Source of the DNA: Paramecium sonneborni
Taxonomy: Eukaryota > Ciliophora > Oligohymenophorea > Peniculida > Parameciidae
Length of the DNA stretch: 64,000 nucleotides
NCBI GenBank assembly: GCA_905182985.1
Contig: CAJJDN010000145.1
Location: 231,394 to 295,393, forward strand
Direction of reading: 5' to 3'
This document shows, in pieces, positions 31,826 through 47,200 of this stretch (its first letter is position 1; each line of letters opens with the position of its first letter). The notes beneath the pieces were generated by a model. That model saw nothing but the letters and a program-made list of their open reading frames with translations. It made no database searches and had not been told where the DNA came from. Made by a program: the position numbers and the translations under genes.

Positions 31826-33597
31826 ATGGATAATTAATTTTATAATTAAGACTAATTAGCATTTGGTTAAGTTCAACCAATATCTGATTTATAGCCATCA
31901 AAAGCAATTAAATTTGAGAATGTATTTAAAAGTATTTTAAATATTATAGGTACCTTAAAAATAAAATAAATAACAATCTAATGTAAAATTTAAAGAAGCT
32001 TCAAAAATGGTAAAATAATAAAAAATAGATTCTGTATAAAAGATTCGTCCATCAAGTGCATAAAAACCAGAAAAGTTTAAACCTTCTTGGAATGATAAAG
32101 TTGAATCTAAACCAAAGACATTTGATAATTTGAAGAAGAATGAAATATTCAAAATTGAAACTAAATTGTAAAAAGAAAAGATTGAGAGAGAAAAAGATAA
32201 TAAAAGAAGATAATTAGAAAATCCACCTGCTGCTGCAATTAAATCTTATGCAACAATAAAAGATATTGAATAAGCAATTAATGATTGTAATTATTGTTAT
32301 TTGAATTAGAGTAATATAAAAAAGATGTTTCTGATATGAAAAAATAAAAGAGAGAATTAGAATAATTGTAATGGATGATAGATTAAGAAAATAAATTAAA
32401 GGCTGAATAAAATAAATAATTTGAAGAGAAATTAAGATAGTTAAAAACACAATAACATCCTGATTTAGCTTAAGATATTATGAATGCTAAGAAAAAGGGA
32501 ATGTAAAATAAAGAATCTCCATATAAAACAAAGGAATAAAAGAAATAAGATAAAAAAAAGGAGATATAAAAAAATGTTGATGATATCTATATTGAACCTT
32601 AATAAAATAAATATCCAATTTGGAAAGATGGAATAAATTTAATTCATTATGAATCTAAAAAGCCTTTATTACCTGGAGAATATGATTAAAATGATTTAGA
32701 TTTAGTACCTTAAAAGTAATCAGCTTAACAATAACTATAATAAGTAAGGATAGATGATAATAAATTAAAAAATGAATTAGTGGAAATATAAAAAAGAGAA
32801 TTACAAAGATAACATGAATTAGATGCATTAATAGATAAACATTAACAATTATTAAGATCTGAATCTTAGAATCCAAATAAATATTATAAAGAGATAAATG
32901 AAAAACTGGATAAAATTAAAGGGAAAGTAGATCCTTTAGTAAAGAAAATTGATAATATGTAAATAGAATATCCATTTACAGGACATTTATTAGCAAGAGG
33001 TGTATCTAAAATGATATAGTTACATTCTGAAAGATTAAGTGAATTATTAATAGATGATTTATTATTTGAAATGGTAGATATTTTGGATAGTTTGGAAATG
33101 AAAAAGAAAGAAGAAGAGAGATAAAGATATGAATAAATGGCTTTATGTGATTATATAGAGGCTATCAAAGATATAGCATTAGATTAAGACAAAGTTGAAT
33201 AGAATTTCTAATAAACAAGATAGTAATTTATGAGAGATAGTATTTATTAATTTTTATATCTATAAATAGCAAGACTTGATTAATATGTACCTGTTGAATA
33301 ATTGGGAAGAGATTAATAGTTTTATGTAAATCCTATGGACCGTTTAAGATCTATAGAATTGTCAAGTGGATTTATCATTAAGATTATGGAAGATAGGAAA
33401 AAAAGAATTTAGTATATTACTTAAGATAAATAGTATTATCCTAAGAATCTAGAGTAATTTGATCTAGTATTATTATTATTTAATTAGATAAGATAACTGA
33501 AACTATACTTGAAGAGATGATTTGGGAACGAGCAGCTGCATTATATTAAAGTAGTGATGAAATGGCAGAATAAATATTTATTAATGAATTCAAATGA
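31826..33597 (+). CDS. Coiled-coil protein, possibly centriolar
   Basis: Protein of about 570 residues, mostly charged helix. The start is MDNQFYNQDQLAFGQVQPIS. The N-terminal 150 residues are basic and disordered (SKMVKQQKIDSVQKIRPSS). Coiled coil follows (KKQKRELEQLQWMIDQENKL, then NELVEIQKRELQRQHELDAL). A better-structured C-terminal region reads YPFTGHLLARGVSKMIQLHS, ERLSELLIDDLLFEMVDILD and ERAAALYQSSDEMAEQIF. Introns at 31922-31949 (28 nt) and 32287-32309 (23 nt) are clear. Near 33430-33490 a further frame change is needed to reach the last 35 residues. Either a 35-nt intron or a base error would do. The motif HSERLSELLIDDLL reminded me of centriolar proteins of the moonraker/OFIP type, but this is weak. 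Function unknown. Confidence 0.65.
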
Positions 33598-33648
33598 TTT
33601 TTCTTATTATTTGTTAATTTAATATAATAAATTTAATAACACAATTAA

Positions 33649-35163
33649 ATGAGGATAAATACTTTTGTTATTTAGAGTTTTTCTAAATTTCTATAATCTA
33701 AAGACAAAACTTATTATAAATATGGTCTTGTAGATTGTTAACTAAATGGTGTTACTTTTCAATTTAAAACTCCATAATTTAATGAAATTGCCAAATCATA
33801 TTATTAAGCATTTTAAAATATGCATAATGAAGAATATTAAAAATTAAATCAAGAATTAATCTAATATATCAATCCTGTATTTATTTAGGATGTATCACAA
33901 ATTATGAATCATTTTAATATTTTAGATTTGTAGGCATGGTAAAATCTGGTTGTACAAATATCAAATAACATTGAAACTATTACCTTAACTGAAATTAATA
34001 TAACACTTAAACAATTATTAATGTTTTTGAATAAGAAGTTCCGTATGGTTGAAACTCCCTTTCAAAAATATCATTATAGTGAATATGATTTAACACTAGT
34101 GTTGAATGAGTAATAATTATTTACTATTCTTAATCAAATGAAATTTAATCCAACTGATATTAATGTTTATATTGAGTCCTTTACTTCACTAATTAATATA
34201 TTTTTTAAATTTAGTAGAGTATAACCTATATCATTCTTTGATGTCTATGAAATTGTGAGAAATAAATTGTAAATTGTATTAGATAATCATCTAAATTAAT
34301 TAAATCTTAGTAATTTAATTACATTGTATTAAAGTTTCGGATCAGAATCACAGATCATTGAATAAATTATTCAAAGACTAGGAGAATAACAAATTAATAT
34401 CACTCATTAGGAACTAGATAGAATTCTAGAAATATGGAAAGCTAAAGGATTTATTGATTAAAATTTATTTCAAATTTTAAAATCGGAGATTATTTATTAA
34501 GTTTAATTTAATCAATAATATTATTAAAATAAGGTTTTTTAAAGAATATTTGCTTTGATTTATGCAAATATTAAAGATAAAGATATCTTAAATATAATTT
34601 AAGCAAAACTATTAGCTTCAACTGATTTGCTTCAAACTAAGAATATTTCATTCCAAAATGTATTATTTTATATATTATCTAAGGGTTACTTAACTTGTAT
34701 TAAAATTCTAAAACTACGTAATCCTGAATTAAAATTACCTGAAATTTAAATGAAACCTAAGATTGTAAGTAAAAAGATGTAGAAATCCTTATAAGAAAAT
34801 ATATTAATCAATTTTACCAAATAATATATTGAAAAATTAGACGAAAATGTTTAGATTAAAATAGATGCTCAGTGTTGGATATATTTGATAGATATAGCAT
34901 TAATTTTTTAAGATTCTAAAATAGCTTTTGAATTATCAGGTTCAGTTTATTTTAGAGATAAAACTCTGACTGGGAAAAAATTAGCCAAAAAAGAAATTAT
35001 GATTTCTGAAGGTTGGAAACCTATTTTCCTTGGCAATTAAGAAAAGATTTTGTTCAACACTTTCAGTTTCAATTAACAACAATTACCAGAATAAATAGAG
35101 AATTTATTTGATAACTTATTTTAAGAAGCATTAGGAAGAAAACTATAAAAAAAATAAAAATGA
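33649..35163 (+). CDS. RAP-domain protein (mitochondrial RNA-binding type)
   Basis: Intron-free gene of 504 residues from ATG 33649 to TGA 35161-35163. Most of the protein is helical (NLVVQISNNIETITLTEINI, NLITLYQSFGSESQIIEQII), as in FASTK/heptatricopeptide-like RNA-binding proteins. The last 110 residues look like a RAP domain: a tryptophan-containing strand CWIYLIDIALIF, then SKIAFELSGSVYFRD, KTLTGKKLAKKEIM and ISEGWKPIFLGNQEKI. This follows the family pattern IA.E..G..HF...TG....K...L...GW...I. RAP proteins generally act on organelle RNAs and are frequent in apicomplexans and ciliates. The N-terminus (MRINTFVIQSFSKFLQSKDK) is basic and could be a mitochondrial presequence. The gene ends tail-to-tail with the giant gene, 43 bp away. 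Confidence 0.7.
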
Positions 35164-35206
35164 GTATAAATATATTTATTATATAATATTATTGATTTTA
35201 TATATT

Positions 35207-38200
35207 TCATTTATTTTCTTATCTTTATATAGACTTATATTGTTTATGAATAACAATTTAATTCTTTTGTTATTTGTTGGTATTTTGTTATTCATAAATC
35301 TTTTCTTCGTCTTAATTGATTGCAATCTAATCATAATCTTATTGGAAATCATTGTTTTTTACAACATCATCATTTTCTTGATTCTCATTTTAGATTTAAT
35401 TATCCTTTCTGATTTGATTTACACACAATCTATCACTACTTTCTCTTACTTATGATTATAATCTTTCTTTTTAATTTTTATCAGTGTCTAATTTTTAATT
35501 GTTTTCGTTAAAATCTTAAACTTTGCTAGTTTATCTATATTGACAAATACATTTATAACAACAGATCCAAGTGATAATTAAAATTAAACTTACTACAATT
35601 AATATGTAGAAAATAATAGGATTAGATAGAGGATTTTCATTTAAAATATCTTAAATAAAATAGCATTAACTATCTTTAAGATAATAGCCATCTATACATG
35701 AACTGCAAATATTTGGAGTTGTACAAATACATTCTTATGGACAGTAAGGATCACATAATTGAGTTTTTTAATTTCTTTGATAATCATTAGGACATTCTAC
35801 TTGCATACAAGAATTATTTGAAGTTAATTGATAACCATTCATACAAGATTAACAAACAAGAGGAACTTCACATTAATTACAATATAGTCCACAATCTTTA
35901 ATACATTTATTATCTTAAGATAAATAATATCCATAAGAACATCTATAACAATTCAAAGGAGATTAACATATATTACATTCTTAACCACATAATGCAGCAG
36001 TAGTGATAAAATATTCTTATCCTTATTTATTATAATATTTGATTTGTATACTATCTCCTAAAGTGGATCCATCAACATCTATACCTGTTGATATAAATGT
36101 AATAGCAAATTATTCATCATTAATTATTTAAATGCTAGGATTTTATGGAGATTTTCCTGATAAAGCTACATTTATAATTGAACTTGAAGGAATACCTAAA
36201 GAATCAAATATTTAGAATTATATTCCAATTGATTAATAGTGAGAATCCGTTGTTTTCCATGCTACTAAAAATCCATCATTAAATGATTTTATATCTGGTG
36301 TTTATTATTATATTTATGATGTACCTATTCCTTTAACTTCACTTTTTTATTATAAATCTTTAGAAATTAATTAGTAATTTAGATTAAATAGAGCTTTAAA
36401 AGTTTGAATGTCTTTATTTTCCCATAAAAATACAATCATATTATTTTTCAAAATCGTTGTTTTCATTGTAAACATTCCATCATCACTTATAGCTTTTGGT
36501 TGATTAATTGGATTTCCTAATTATGTAATTTATTAAACAAATACATAACCATCACTTGTATAACTTATATATATTGTTCCTGAATCATCTTCTATAATTG
36601 ATGGAGCTGTTAAATAACCTACATTTGGTATTTCTTAACTTTAACTGATACTGTTTAAATTACGATCAAATACTTAGTAATTTATTGAATAATTAGATTC
36701 ATCTACTGAATTTTAACTCATATGATAAACAAAAATATTTTGACTTTATAAAGTCAATAATTAACAAGGTTAAGAAATTGTTGGTAAAACATTATTATTA
36801 GAATAGCCTAAAGATTAGGCAGGAGCTACTTCAGATCCATTTTAATTAAACCCTTATAAAAGGAAATTTGTTTAATCTGAAGTAGAATCAGCCCAAATAA
36901 TATAAAAATTGTTATTAATTGCTCCTAAATTTGCATAATATTATTTTTAAATTGAAGATTCTATTAATCTTCTTCTAGTTAAATCTGAAACCAGAATTTC
37001 ATTTCCTATTTTATTATTATCAATTGTGTATAATTAGAAATAAACACCTGCTTATTCACCATTCTAATACCATACTAAAACATAACTTCCATCTTCAAAA
37101 TTGTATCTATATGGAGTACTAACTATTGTATTTTTGATTTGATCAATAATAGTTGGATCTTCAAATTTGCATTTTTAATCTTGTGTTAAAATAAAACCTT
37201 AAGGACAACTTGTACAAATATATGGTAAAGCACATGTTCTGCATGTTGATTGACATTCTGGTAAACATTCTTATTGAATCTAATAATAATTCATTTGACA
37301 TTTATCACACATTAACACATCCTAATTCTTTGAACATTAATCACAATTATTTGGGCAAGTTAATTTTTAACATTCATTATTTACTAACTCATATCCATAT
37401 TAACAAATCTCACATTATGATACAACTGAACATTTAATGCAGTTTTATGGACATTATAAAATACATTATAAGTTAGAATCTAATATATAATTTGCACTAC
37501 ATATAGTACAATAGTTTTAATTTACACATTAATCACAGTTTATTATACAATCAATATTCTGACCATTTGTAATATCATTTCCTTAGTCATCGTATTCTTT
37601 ATAAAACACCTTTTCTTATTAATACCAATATACTCTTAATCGATATTAGTGTACAATGAACTTTTAGTAATATATATCATTAAAGAAACCAATATATATT
37701 GGTGAACCTAATTTTGCTCCAGAATTATAATAGTATTAAATCATGAGTTAATTCATATTATTGTAATAGTTAGATTATTTTATTATTATTGCAAAAGTAT
37801 CTTAAAATTATACAAATTCTTTAAATTCTTATCTGAGAAATTCATTTTATATAACTTTAATTTCTTGTGTTATAGGAATGTATTAATCATTTAATATTCT
37901 GTAATAAACTGAACAGCCTAAAGTAAAAAACTGAACATCTGCATAAAGCATTTAATTATAACTTAAAAAAATTTGTACATAATTACCATTACTTAATAAA
38001 AATATGTTACATGAAAAGAACTTTTTAGAGTCAGAATATAGGCATGGTTTCCAAATCATTTTCTCTTCTATAAAAAGAGCAGTACCATTTTTTGCACTAA
38101 ATTTTAGATAATCTCCCTCTCTTTCATTTGCAAATAATTCATCTTCTGATTAGAACAAAAGCCTAGCCTATCCAATTGGATTCAATTCAGAATCCAAAAT

Positions 38201-41200
38201 AACATTATATATTGATAACTACGTTTATTCCTAATTTGTTCTATTATAATAAGTTAAAGAGTATTGATTATTTATCAATGGTTTTAAAACATAACATTAT
38301 GGACAAAATGAATTCAAAATGAATTAAGTCAAATTGATTACTTTTTGAATGATTATTTATCCATCTTCTCTAATTCTTACAACTTCTATTCTCTCATATT
38401 ATTGCAATACAATTATGTAATCTTATTCAATATTGTAGATATAAGCAGGCTCAAAATAGTAAAAATTTTCAAGCCTTTATATTGTCATTTTCATCTATAT
38501 TTATTATTCTTTAATTAAATAAAAATCCATATAATATAAATTTTCTTATATCGATTAATAGATGGAAATAAGACTAACACTACCATCATTAAATGTAATA
38601 ATGGTAACGCCAAAGAGTTATCCTAAAATATTTTAATTAATCAATGGTTAAGGTTCATGGTAACTTGGCAATATTGGAGTGCATTAACCTTCGATTTCCT
38701 GATAGTATCCTTATTTACATTAATCACAAATTTGAGAAATAAAACAGGATAGACAATTAGGTTAACAGACGACCTAACAATTTCCTTCCACCAATTAATA
38801 ATTTTCAATGCATTATGCACATATATAATTACTGGTGCAACTCATGCAGTTTTAATAACACAATACTGTGCTTTCTGTTATATATTCTCCTTATGCATTA
38901 ATTTTTTAAATATAAATATTTGATGTATCAAAGTTACCAAACAAATATTTTGTCCAAATTCCAAAAAATGAATCGTCAACTGATTCAACAATTCTTAGAT
39001 TTTAAGAAAAACCAAAAAGCCAATTGTTTTAAATATGATAAGTGTTTATTAAATAGAATTCCCAATTTTTGTTAACATAATAATGTTCTTATACAGATTG
39101 TCTATCATTTATAATATAGTCTATTATCATCGAAATCCCATACTTATATTAATCCATCTAAATACACTAAATTTTTATGGAAAACTTATTATTCATCTGC
39201 AAGTTTTCTAATATTTTTATCTGATTTCCATAAACAATGAAATTTTAATCATAAAATTGTATTTTTGTAGAAAAGATATCTTCTTCATAATATGCACTAG
39301 CTAAGGCAAAATATTAAGCGGTACTACCTAAATAAAGTTACTAGAAATCAGGTTAGTTATTAAATTGGGTTAGTTCTTGGATTGCTATCTGATTTCCATC
39401 TAGAGTATAAATATTGACTTATCTTAACCTATTTATATCTATATATATTGTTGCTATATTTAAGTCTGCGCTTGTTATTTATATATTTTATTAAAATTAG
39501 CCATTTATTTATTATTCATTTATTAAAGAACCAGCAGAATTGTAAAATTTCAATTTCATTAATTGTTAAAATTCATCAATGTTTGTAATATATGCAATCA
39601 AATATCCACCATTCTTTAAACTTATTACTTTAGCTATGCAATCATAGTTCAAATGATAATTAGGGTATAGAAGAGTATCAATAACTTATTCATTTCCTAT
39701 TCTTTATTATTCTTTAGTGAATCTTGCAATCATAATTTATGCTCCCTCTTCAGGATCACCATTAAGGAATAAAACTATAGCAGTATTATCTTATAATATT
39801 GCAATATATGGTGAATGTTAGCTTCCTTAAGTATCTTAGCTTATTCTAAAGTTTTATCCTATTTTCTGTCTCTGTTCATTAATTATCTATCCATAAATAC
39901 CCCAATTACTTCCATCTTGAAAATTGCTATTCCAAATAACCAAAATGGAACCATCGCTAAATACAGCAGATGATGGTTTCGTTTATCCAAAATAAGTAAA
40001 TTCATTGACAACTAATGAATTTTTCTAAAATTCATCCAATATGCACTTTTTACCACTAGGAATATAATTTTCAGCACATTCATTACAATTATCACCATCA
40101 CATGATAAACAAGTAGAACTACAACCAATCTTACAAAACATTCCTTTTAAATTTGCATCATAATACATTTAAAACTCATTTTCGCATTTTGTACATTCTT
40201 GAATATTTATGCAATCAAAACAATTAGGAGAGCAAATCTTATTTAGAGACTTAACAAATTCTCCAGCATCATTAAGTGTTGATAATTATAATCCCCATTA
40301 TGCTAAATTATCTTTTATAGCCCATAAAAATCCTACAAAATTATTAGAAATCCTAGCTAGCATTGGACTAGTAATTGATGATTCTATTTAAATAGTTTCT
40401 TTCATAATTGTTGATCCAAATTAATTCACTAAACAATAAGAAAGTTAATTTTATAATTTATTGTTCCAAGATACAATAAATGTATTATAAAATATAGCAA
40501 TTTAAACATCCTCAACTCCATATAAATATAAATATACATTATTTTATTAAAAGCAATTAAAAGGATAAGCACAGAACCTAATACCCCATTCCTTTACAGC
40601 AAACTATTAATACATGAAGACAATATAGTTATTTGTAATTTCAAATTTGATTTCTGAAATATTCGATATCTCTAAAATAAAAGATGATAATTCAATTCCA
40701 TTTATATTTAGTTAAATTAAATTTGCATTATTTTAATTGATATTTACTAAATAGATTGTATTATCTAAAACTTTGAATCCTTTGATAATGCTTTTATCAC
40801 AATTTTCAATTGTTAAAAATTCAAGATAATTAATATCTTATTTTTCTAGGATTTTTACATTTGATGTATCATATATAAATAATGATTAAGAATGCCCAAT
40901 TAAAGATCCAGTATCAAAAATAAAGTTTTTCAAACTTGTAATTAAAAGAGCATAATTCATTAATAAACCCTCCATCTTAATATCTAAAATTTCTTAATCA
41001 TTTATATAATCTTGTTAAAGTATCATAGTGTTCGTTATTTAATGTAATTTAAATATTTTAATGACTCTTTTATCTGAATTATACACCATACTTAAATAAA
41101 TTTCATCTTATATTACAGTTGCATCAAATAAATGAATTAATTCAAGGTTAATTTCATTAAAGTGGATCTCTAAGCCTTCTTTATCGAATTTTCTTATTCT

Positions 41201-44200
41201 AAATATATTCTAACAGATATATAAAATAGCATAATTGTTATTAGAGAATTTAATAAGTTTCTTCGTCATTTCTTCAGTACATTTATCCACAATCTCAATG
41301 CCTTTTCCATCTTTAATAGGATCATTAAAGATTATTTGAGGTACTGATGGATCTGGTAAGTCATTTTCTCTATCAAATGTTTTCCATACTAATTTATTAG
41401 AACATCCCTAATCATCACATTCTTATTTCTACCAAAANATTAATTCTAATTGATTTAGCTTTAATTTCATCCAAATTACATTAAGAATTTAACAAATAAT
41501 AATTTTCCTTGCAAGAAAAACATCTTCTCATTTAATCACAAAGAATACAATTTTAATCACAATCTTTTTCGCACAAGCTTTCATTTTAATTAATTTATAT
41601 TAAATGATATCCAATCTCACAAGTTGTACATAATTAATTTATGCAATCAAAACAATTAGGAGAGCAAATCTTATTTAGAGACTTAACAAATTCTCCAGCA
41701 TCATTAAGTGTTGATAATTATAATCCCCATTATGCTAAATTATCTTTTATAGCCCATAAAAATCCTACAAAATTATTAGAAATCCTAGCTAGCATTGGAC
41801 TAGTAATTGATGATTCTATTTAAATAGTTTCTTTCATAATTGTTGATCCAAATTAATTCACTAAACAATAAGAAAGTTAATTTTATAATTTATTGTTCCA
41901 AGATACAATAAATGTATTATAAAATATAGCAATTTAAACATCCTCAACTCCATATAAATATAAATATACATTATTTTATTAAAAGCAATTAAAAGGATAA
42001 GCACAGAACCTAATACCCCATTCCTTTACAGCAAACTATTAATACATGAAGACAATATAGTTATTTGTAATTTCAAATTTGATTTCTGAAATATTCGATA
42101 TCTCTAAAATAAAAGATGATAATTCAATTCCATTTATATTTAGTTAAATTAAATTTGCATTATTTTAATTGATATTTACTAAATAGATTGTATTATCTAA
42201 AACTTTGAATCCTTTGATAATGCTTTTATCACAATTTTCAATTGTTAAAAATTCAAGATAATTAATATCTTATTTTTCTAGGATTTTTACATTTGATGTA
42301 TCATATATAAATAATGATTAAGAATGCCCAATTAAAGATCCAGTATCAAAAATAAAGTTTTTCAAACTTGTAATTAAAAGAGCATAATTCATTAATAAAC
42401 CCTCCATCTTAATATCTAAAATTTCTTAATCATTTATATAATCTTGTTAAAGTATCATAGTGTTCGTTATTTAATGTAATTTAAATATTTTAATGACTCT
42501 TTTATCTGAATTATACACCATACTTAAATAAATTTCATCTTATATTACAGTTGCATCAAATAAATGAATTAATTCAAGGTTAATTTCATTAAAGTGGATC
42601 TCTAAGCCTTCTTTATCGAATTTTCTTATTCTAAATATATTCTAACAGATATATAAAATAGCATAATTGTTATTAGAGAATTTAATAAGTTTCTTCGTCA
42701 TTTCTTCAGTACATTTATCCACAATCTCAATGCCTTTTCCATCTTTAATAGGATCATTAAAGATTATTTGAGGTACTGATGGATCTGGTAAGTCATTTTC
42801 TCTATCAAATGTTTTCCATACTAATTTATTAGAACATCCCTAATCATCACATTCTTATTTCTACCAAAATATCTTGAACCCATTTTGATATTAGATAATT
42901 TCCATAAAAGTATTTGCATCATAAGTTAAAATATATATAGAATCACCTATTTTGTTGCCTGTATTGTAAATATATTGAACTACCAATTATCTTACATTTG
43001 AATTAAGTGGATTAAATTAAAAATCGTAATTTTGTTATTCTATAAAAATTGCAAAAGAATTCATATATGTAAACAATTTAATGAATCTTTATCGACTAAA
43101 CCCTTATTTCAAAACCTTGGTTAATTAATAGTATTATTCAATTTTCATTTCCTATATTTGATAAAAAATATAATTCTAGCTCTTTCCATCAAAGAATAAA
43201 GATTAAACTTCATAAATTTCAATTTTTTTTTCATTTTTAAGTTGAGCTACATGGGATGCAACCTTGTTATAGAGATAAGAATAAGCCCTATTGAACCCAA
43301 TAATTTGATCTCTTATTATATTGTAGATCCTGCCATCTAAAAGGTAAATTCTAAATTAAGATTTCGCTATTTATTCAACTGGACCGAATTCAAATTAGAA
43401 GAAAACTGTTTGTATATTTCCTATTTCATTAAATGAAGAATCAAGTATTACGTTGTAAAAATAAATAGATTGTTTTGCCAAATCATTAATGGTATAAAAG
43501 GTAAGAGAATATTGATAATTTAATAAGGGTTCTAATATTAAATCTCTTGGTTTGATTTAATCCTAATCATATTTTTGTATCGAAAGTGATCTTTAGAAAT
43601 GAAGAATACCATCTAAATTATATCTATTAACTACAATTTCTTATTAACAATACTACACTATAATTGTATCATCATCTACAAAAAATACTTAAAGCTTAAT
43701 AAAGTTGATTAGTTCTCCTTAGTTTAGTTCTATAGTTTATATTTTCATTTATGCATCGATGATTCTAAATCTATAATTTGGAGAGGCGTATGAATAAGTA
43801 ACAATATATGAATTACTTGAAAAAATTAACTCTTGAAATTATTCATTCTCTTAAAAAGTTAGAAGAATTTAAGTTTGCTAATAGTTTGGAGGTTCTTCAA
43901 AGCATGTTCCTTCTTACTTTAAATAATATCCTTTTTGGCATTCATCACAATATAGAGCAATATTTGTCATCTTGCAATTGCTTTAATTGATTGGTTTGCA
44001 TAGATCATTCGATAAATAATAATTTTCACTAAAACATTAATCACATTTATTTTCATTTTAACATTGCAAGCATCCCTATGGACAAACTATTTATTTTTAA
44101 GCTAATATAACTCCTTAAGATGAAAAAAGTTGGAAATATAGATTTCCATTTTTTCCCCAAATTATGAAGTAATTCTAATTCTCGGATTCAATTAAATCTA

Positions 44201-47200
44201 TCAATCTATAGTGATAAGGGTGGTATCTTTGAAGTTCAAAATAGTAAGAATTAACAAAAAATATTTATTCATTTTTTATCTAATAGAACTCTTAAATTAA
44301 ATGACTCTCAACTTAGATTAATAATTCACCATTATATTAATATAGTTGCAGAAAAGTTACCCATTTATTTTAAATTTGTATCTCTAAAGGATTTCCCTTA
44401 TTATTCAATTACAGATCATATAATTAAGTACATATAAGATATTGCTGATCTTCATAAATGGAATATAATATTGCATAATAGTTGGCTGAGCTACTGAATG
44501 AATAACTATGTTCAAAGTGAGAGGGATGAAAATAAAAGTAATCCAAAAATCTGCTTAATATAAATTCTCCAGTCAATGAATATAAATTAATATAAATTTG
44601 CTGGTGAATATTTTTATAATTTAGAGCTACATTATAATCAGTCGCTGCAATATTTAGGTAATCAAAATGGTTAGAATCAAATGATGCCTCATATGATTAT
44701 TCAATTAAAAAGTTGCCCATTGAATCATAGAATTTTAGATGAATGAATTTTTAATTTGTATTTAAGAGTTAATTTACATATCCAATAACAAATCCTCCAT
44801 TACTTAAATTTAATACTTTACATATATGATTATTATTTAAGCTTTCAATATTATAATTAATTAAAGTAACGACAAATTCATCTCCTATTCTTAACATTTA
44901 TTTATCAAATTTTTAAGCTTTCAAAATTGCATCGCCATCAATAGGATCTCCATCAATGTAAATTATTATAACTGTGTCATCCTTCAATACAGCTGCATAA
45001 GGAGAATGTTAAGGTCCTTGAGAATTCAAACTAATTTTGATATTATCTCCAATTTAAACACCAGCATTATCAATTACTTAAGCATAAACTCCCCAACTAC
45101 TTCCATCTTAATAATTACTTGACCAAACAACTATTATAGATCCATCACTAAAACTAGCTCCTTATTATTATGTTTAACTTTATAGTGTGTATTTATTAAT
45201 TCTAATTGATTTAGCTTTAATTTCATCCAAATTACATTAAGAATTTAACAAATAATAATTTTCCTTGCAAGAAAAACATCTTCTCATTTAATCACAAAGA
45301 ATACAATTTTAATCACAATCTTTTTCGCACAAGCTTTCATTTTAATTAATTTATATTAAATGATATCCAATCTCACAAGTTGTACATAATTAATTNNNNN
45401 NNNNNNNNNNNNNNNNNNNNNNNNNNNNNNNNNNNNNNNNNNNNNNNNNNNNNNNNNNNNNNNNNNNNNNNNNNNNNNNNNNNNNNNNNNNNNNNNNNNN
45501 NNNNNNNNNNNNNNNNNNNNNNNNNNNNNNNNNNNNNNNNNNNNNNNNNNNNNNNNNNNNNNNNNNNNNNNNNNNNNNNNNNNNNNNNNNNNNNNNNNNN
45601 NNNNNNNNNNNNNNNNNNNNNNNNNNNNNNNNNNNNNNNNNNNNNNNNNNNNNNNNNNNNNNNNNNNNNNNNNNNNNNNNNNNNNNNNNNNNNNNNNNNN
45701 NNNNNNNNNNNNNNNNNNNNNNNNNNNNNNNNNNNNNNNNNNNNNNNNNNNNNNNNNNNNNNNNNNNNNNNNNNNNNNNNNNNNNNNNNNNNNNNNNNNN
45801 NNNNNNNNNNNNNNNNNNNNNNNNNNNNNNNNNNNNNNNNNNNNNNNNNNNNNNNNNNNNNNNNNNNNNNNNNNNNNNNNNNNNNNNNNNNNNNNNNNNN
45901 NNNNNNNNNNNNNNNNNNNNNNNNNNNNNNNNNNNNNNNNNNNNNNNNNNNNNNNNNNNNNNNNNNNNNNNNNNNNNNNNNNNNNNNNNNNNNNNNNNNN
46001 NNNNNNNNNNNNNNNNNNNNNNNNNNNNNNNNNNNNNNNNNNNNNNNNNNNNNNNNNNNNNNNNNNNNNNNNNNNNNNNNNNNNNNNNNNNNNNNNNNNN
46101 NNNNNNNNNNNNNNNNNNNNNNNNNNNNNNNNNNNNNNNNNNNNNNNNNNNATTGAATCATAGAATTTTAGATGAATGAATTTTTAATTTGTATTTAAGA
46201 GTTAATTTACATATCCAATAACAAATCCTCCATTACTTAAATTTAATACTTTACATATATGATTATTATTTAAGCTTTCAATATTATAATTAATTAAAGT
46301 AACGACAAATTCATCTCCTATTCTTAACATTTATTTATCAAATTTTTAAGCTTTCAAAATTGCATCGCCATCAATAGGATCTCCATCAATGTAAATTATT
46401 ATAACTGTGTCATCCTTCAATACAGCTGCATAAGGAGAATGTTAAGGTCCTTGAGAATTCAAACTAATTTTGATATTATCTCCAATTTAAACACCAGCAT
46501 TATCAATTACTTAAGCATAAACTCCCCAACTACTTCCATCTTAATAATTACTTGACCAAACAACTATTATAGATCCATCACTAAAACTAGCTCCTTATTA
46601 TTATGTTTAACTTTATAGTGTGTATTTATTAATTCTAATTGATTTAGCTTTAATTTCATCCAAATTACATTAAGAATTTAACAAATAATAATTTTCCTTG
46701 CAAGAAAAACATCTTCTCATTTAATCACAAAGAATACAATTTTAATCACAATCTTTTTCGCACAAGCTTTCATTTTAATTAATTTATATTAAATGATATC
46801 CAATCTCACAAGTTGTACATAATTAATTAATGTTACATTAAACACAATTAGGAGTGCACATTATTTGAATCTATTTGAAAAATTCTCCCTGATTGTTCAT
46901 TAATGATAGCTACAATCCCCGTAACTCTTAAATGTTTTAAACTTCCCAAACAAATCCAACATAAATATCGAATAAAACTATCAGCATAGGCTTGCTATTG
47001 GATTAATAATTCTTTATTTATCCAGATTTAATGATAGTTCCCATTTTATCAAGTGTTTAATAAAATATTTCCTTTTCATTAACATCACTCCAAGTCAATG
47101 TTATAACAGCCTAAGATACAGCTATTGAAAGGCCTTTAATTTCCATTATAATATCTGCTTTATGATAAATTATAGCCATTGTTTAAGTACAAATTCTCAA

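Noticed and set aside
35192..35455. Hydrophobic plus-strand ORF resembling a membrane protein
   Set aside because: It is antisense to the Q/N/D-rich cytosolic tail of the giant protein, which has a clear frame, membrane helix and stop.
45373..46161. Open frames across the N gap on both strands
   Set aside because: They consist of undetermined residues only and are artefacts of the gap.
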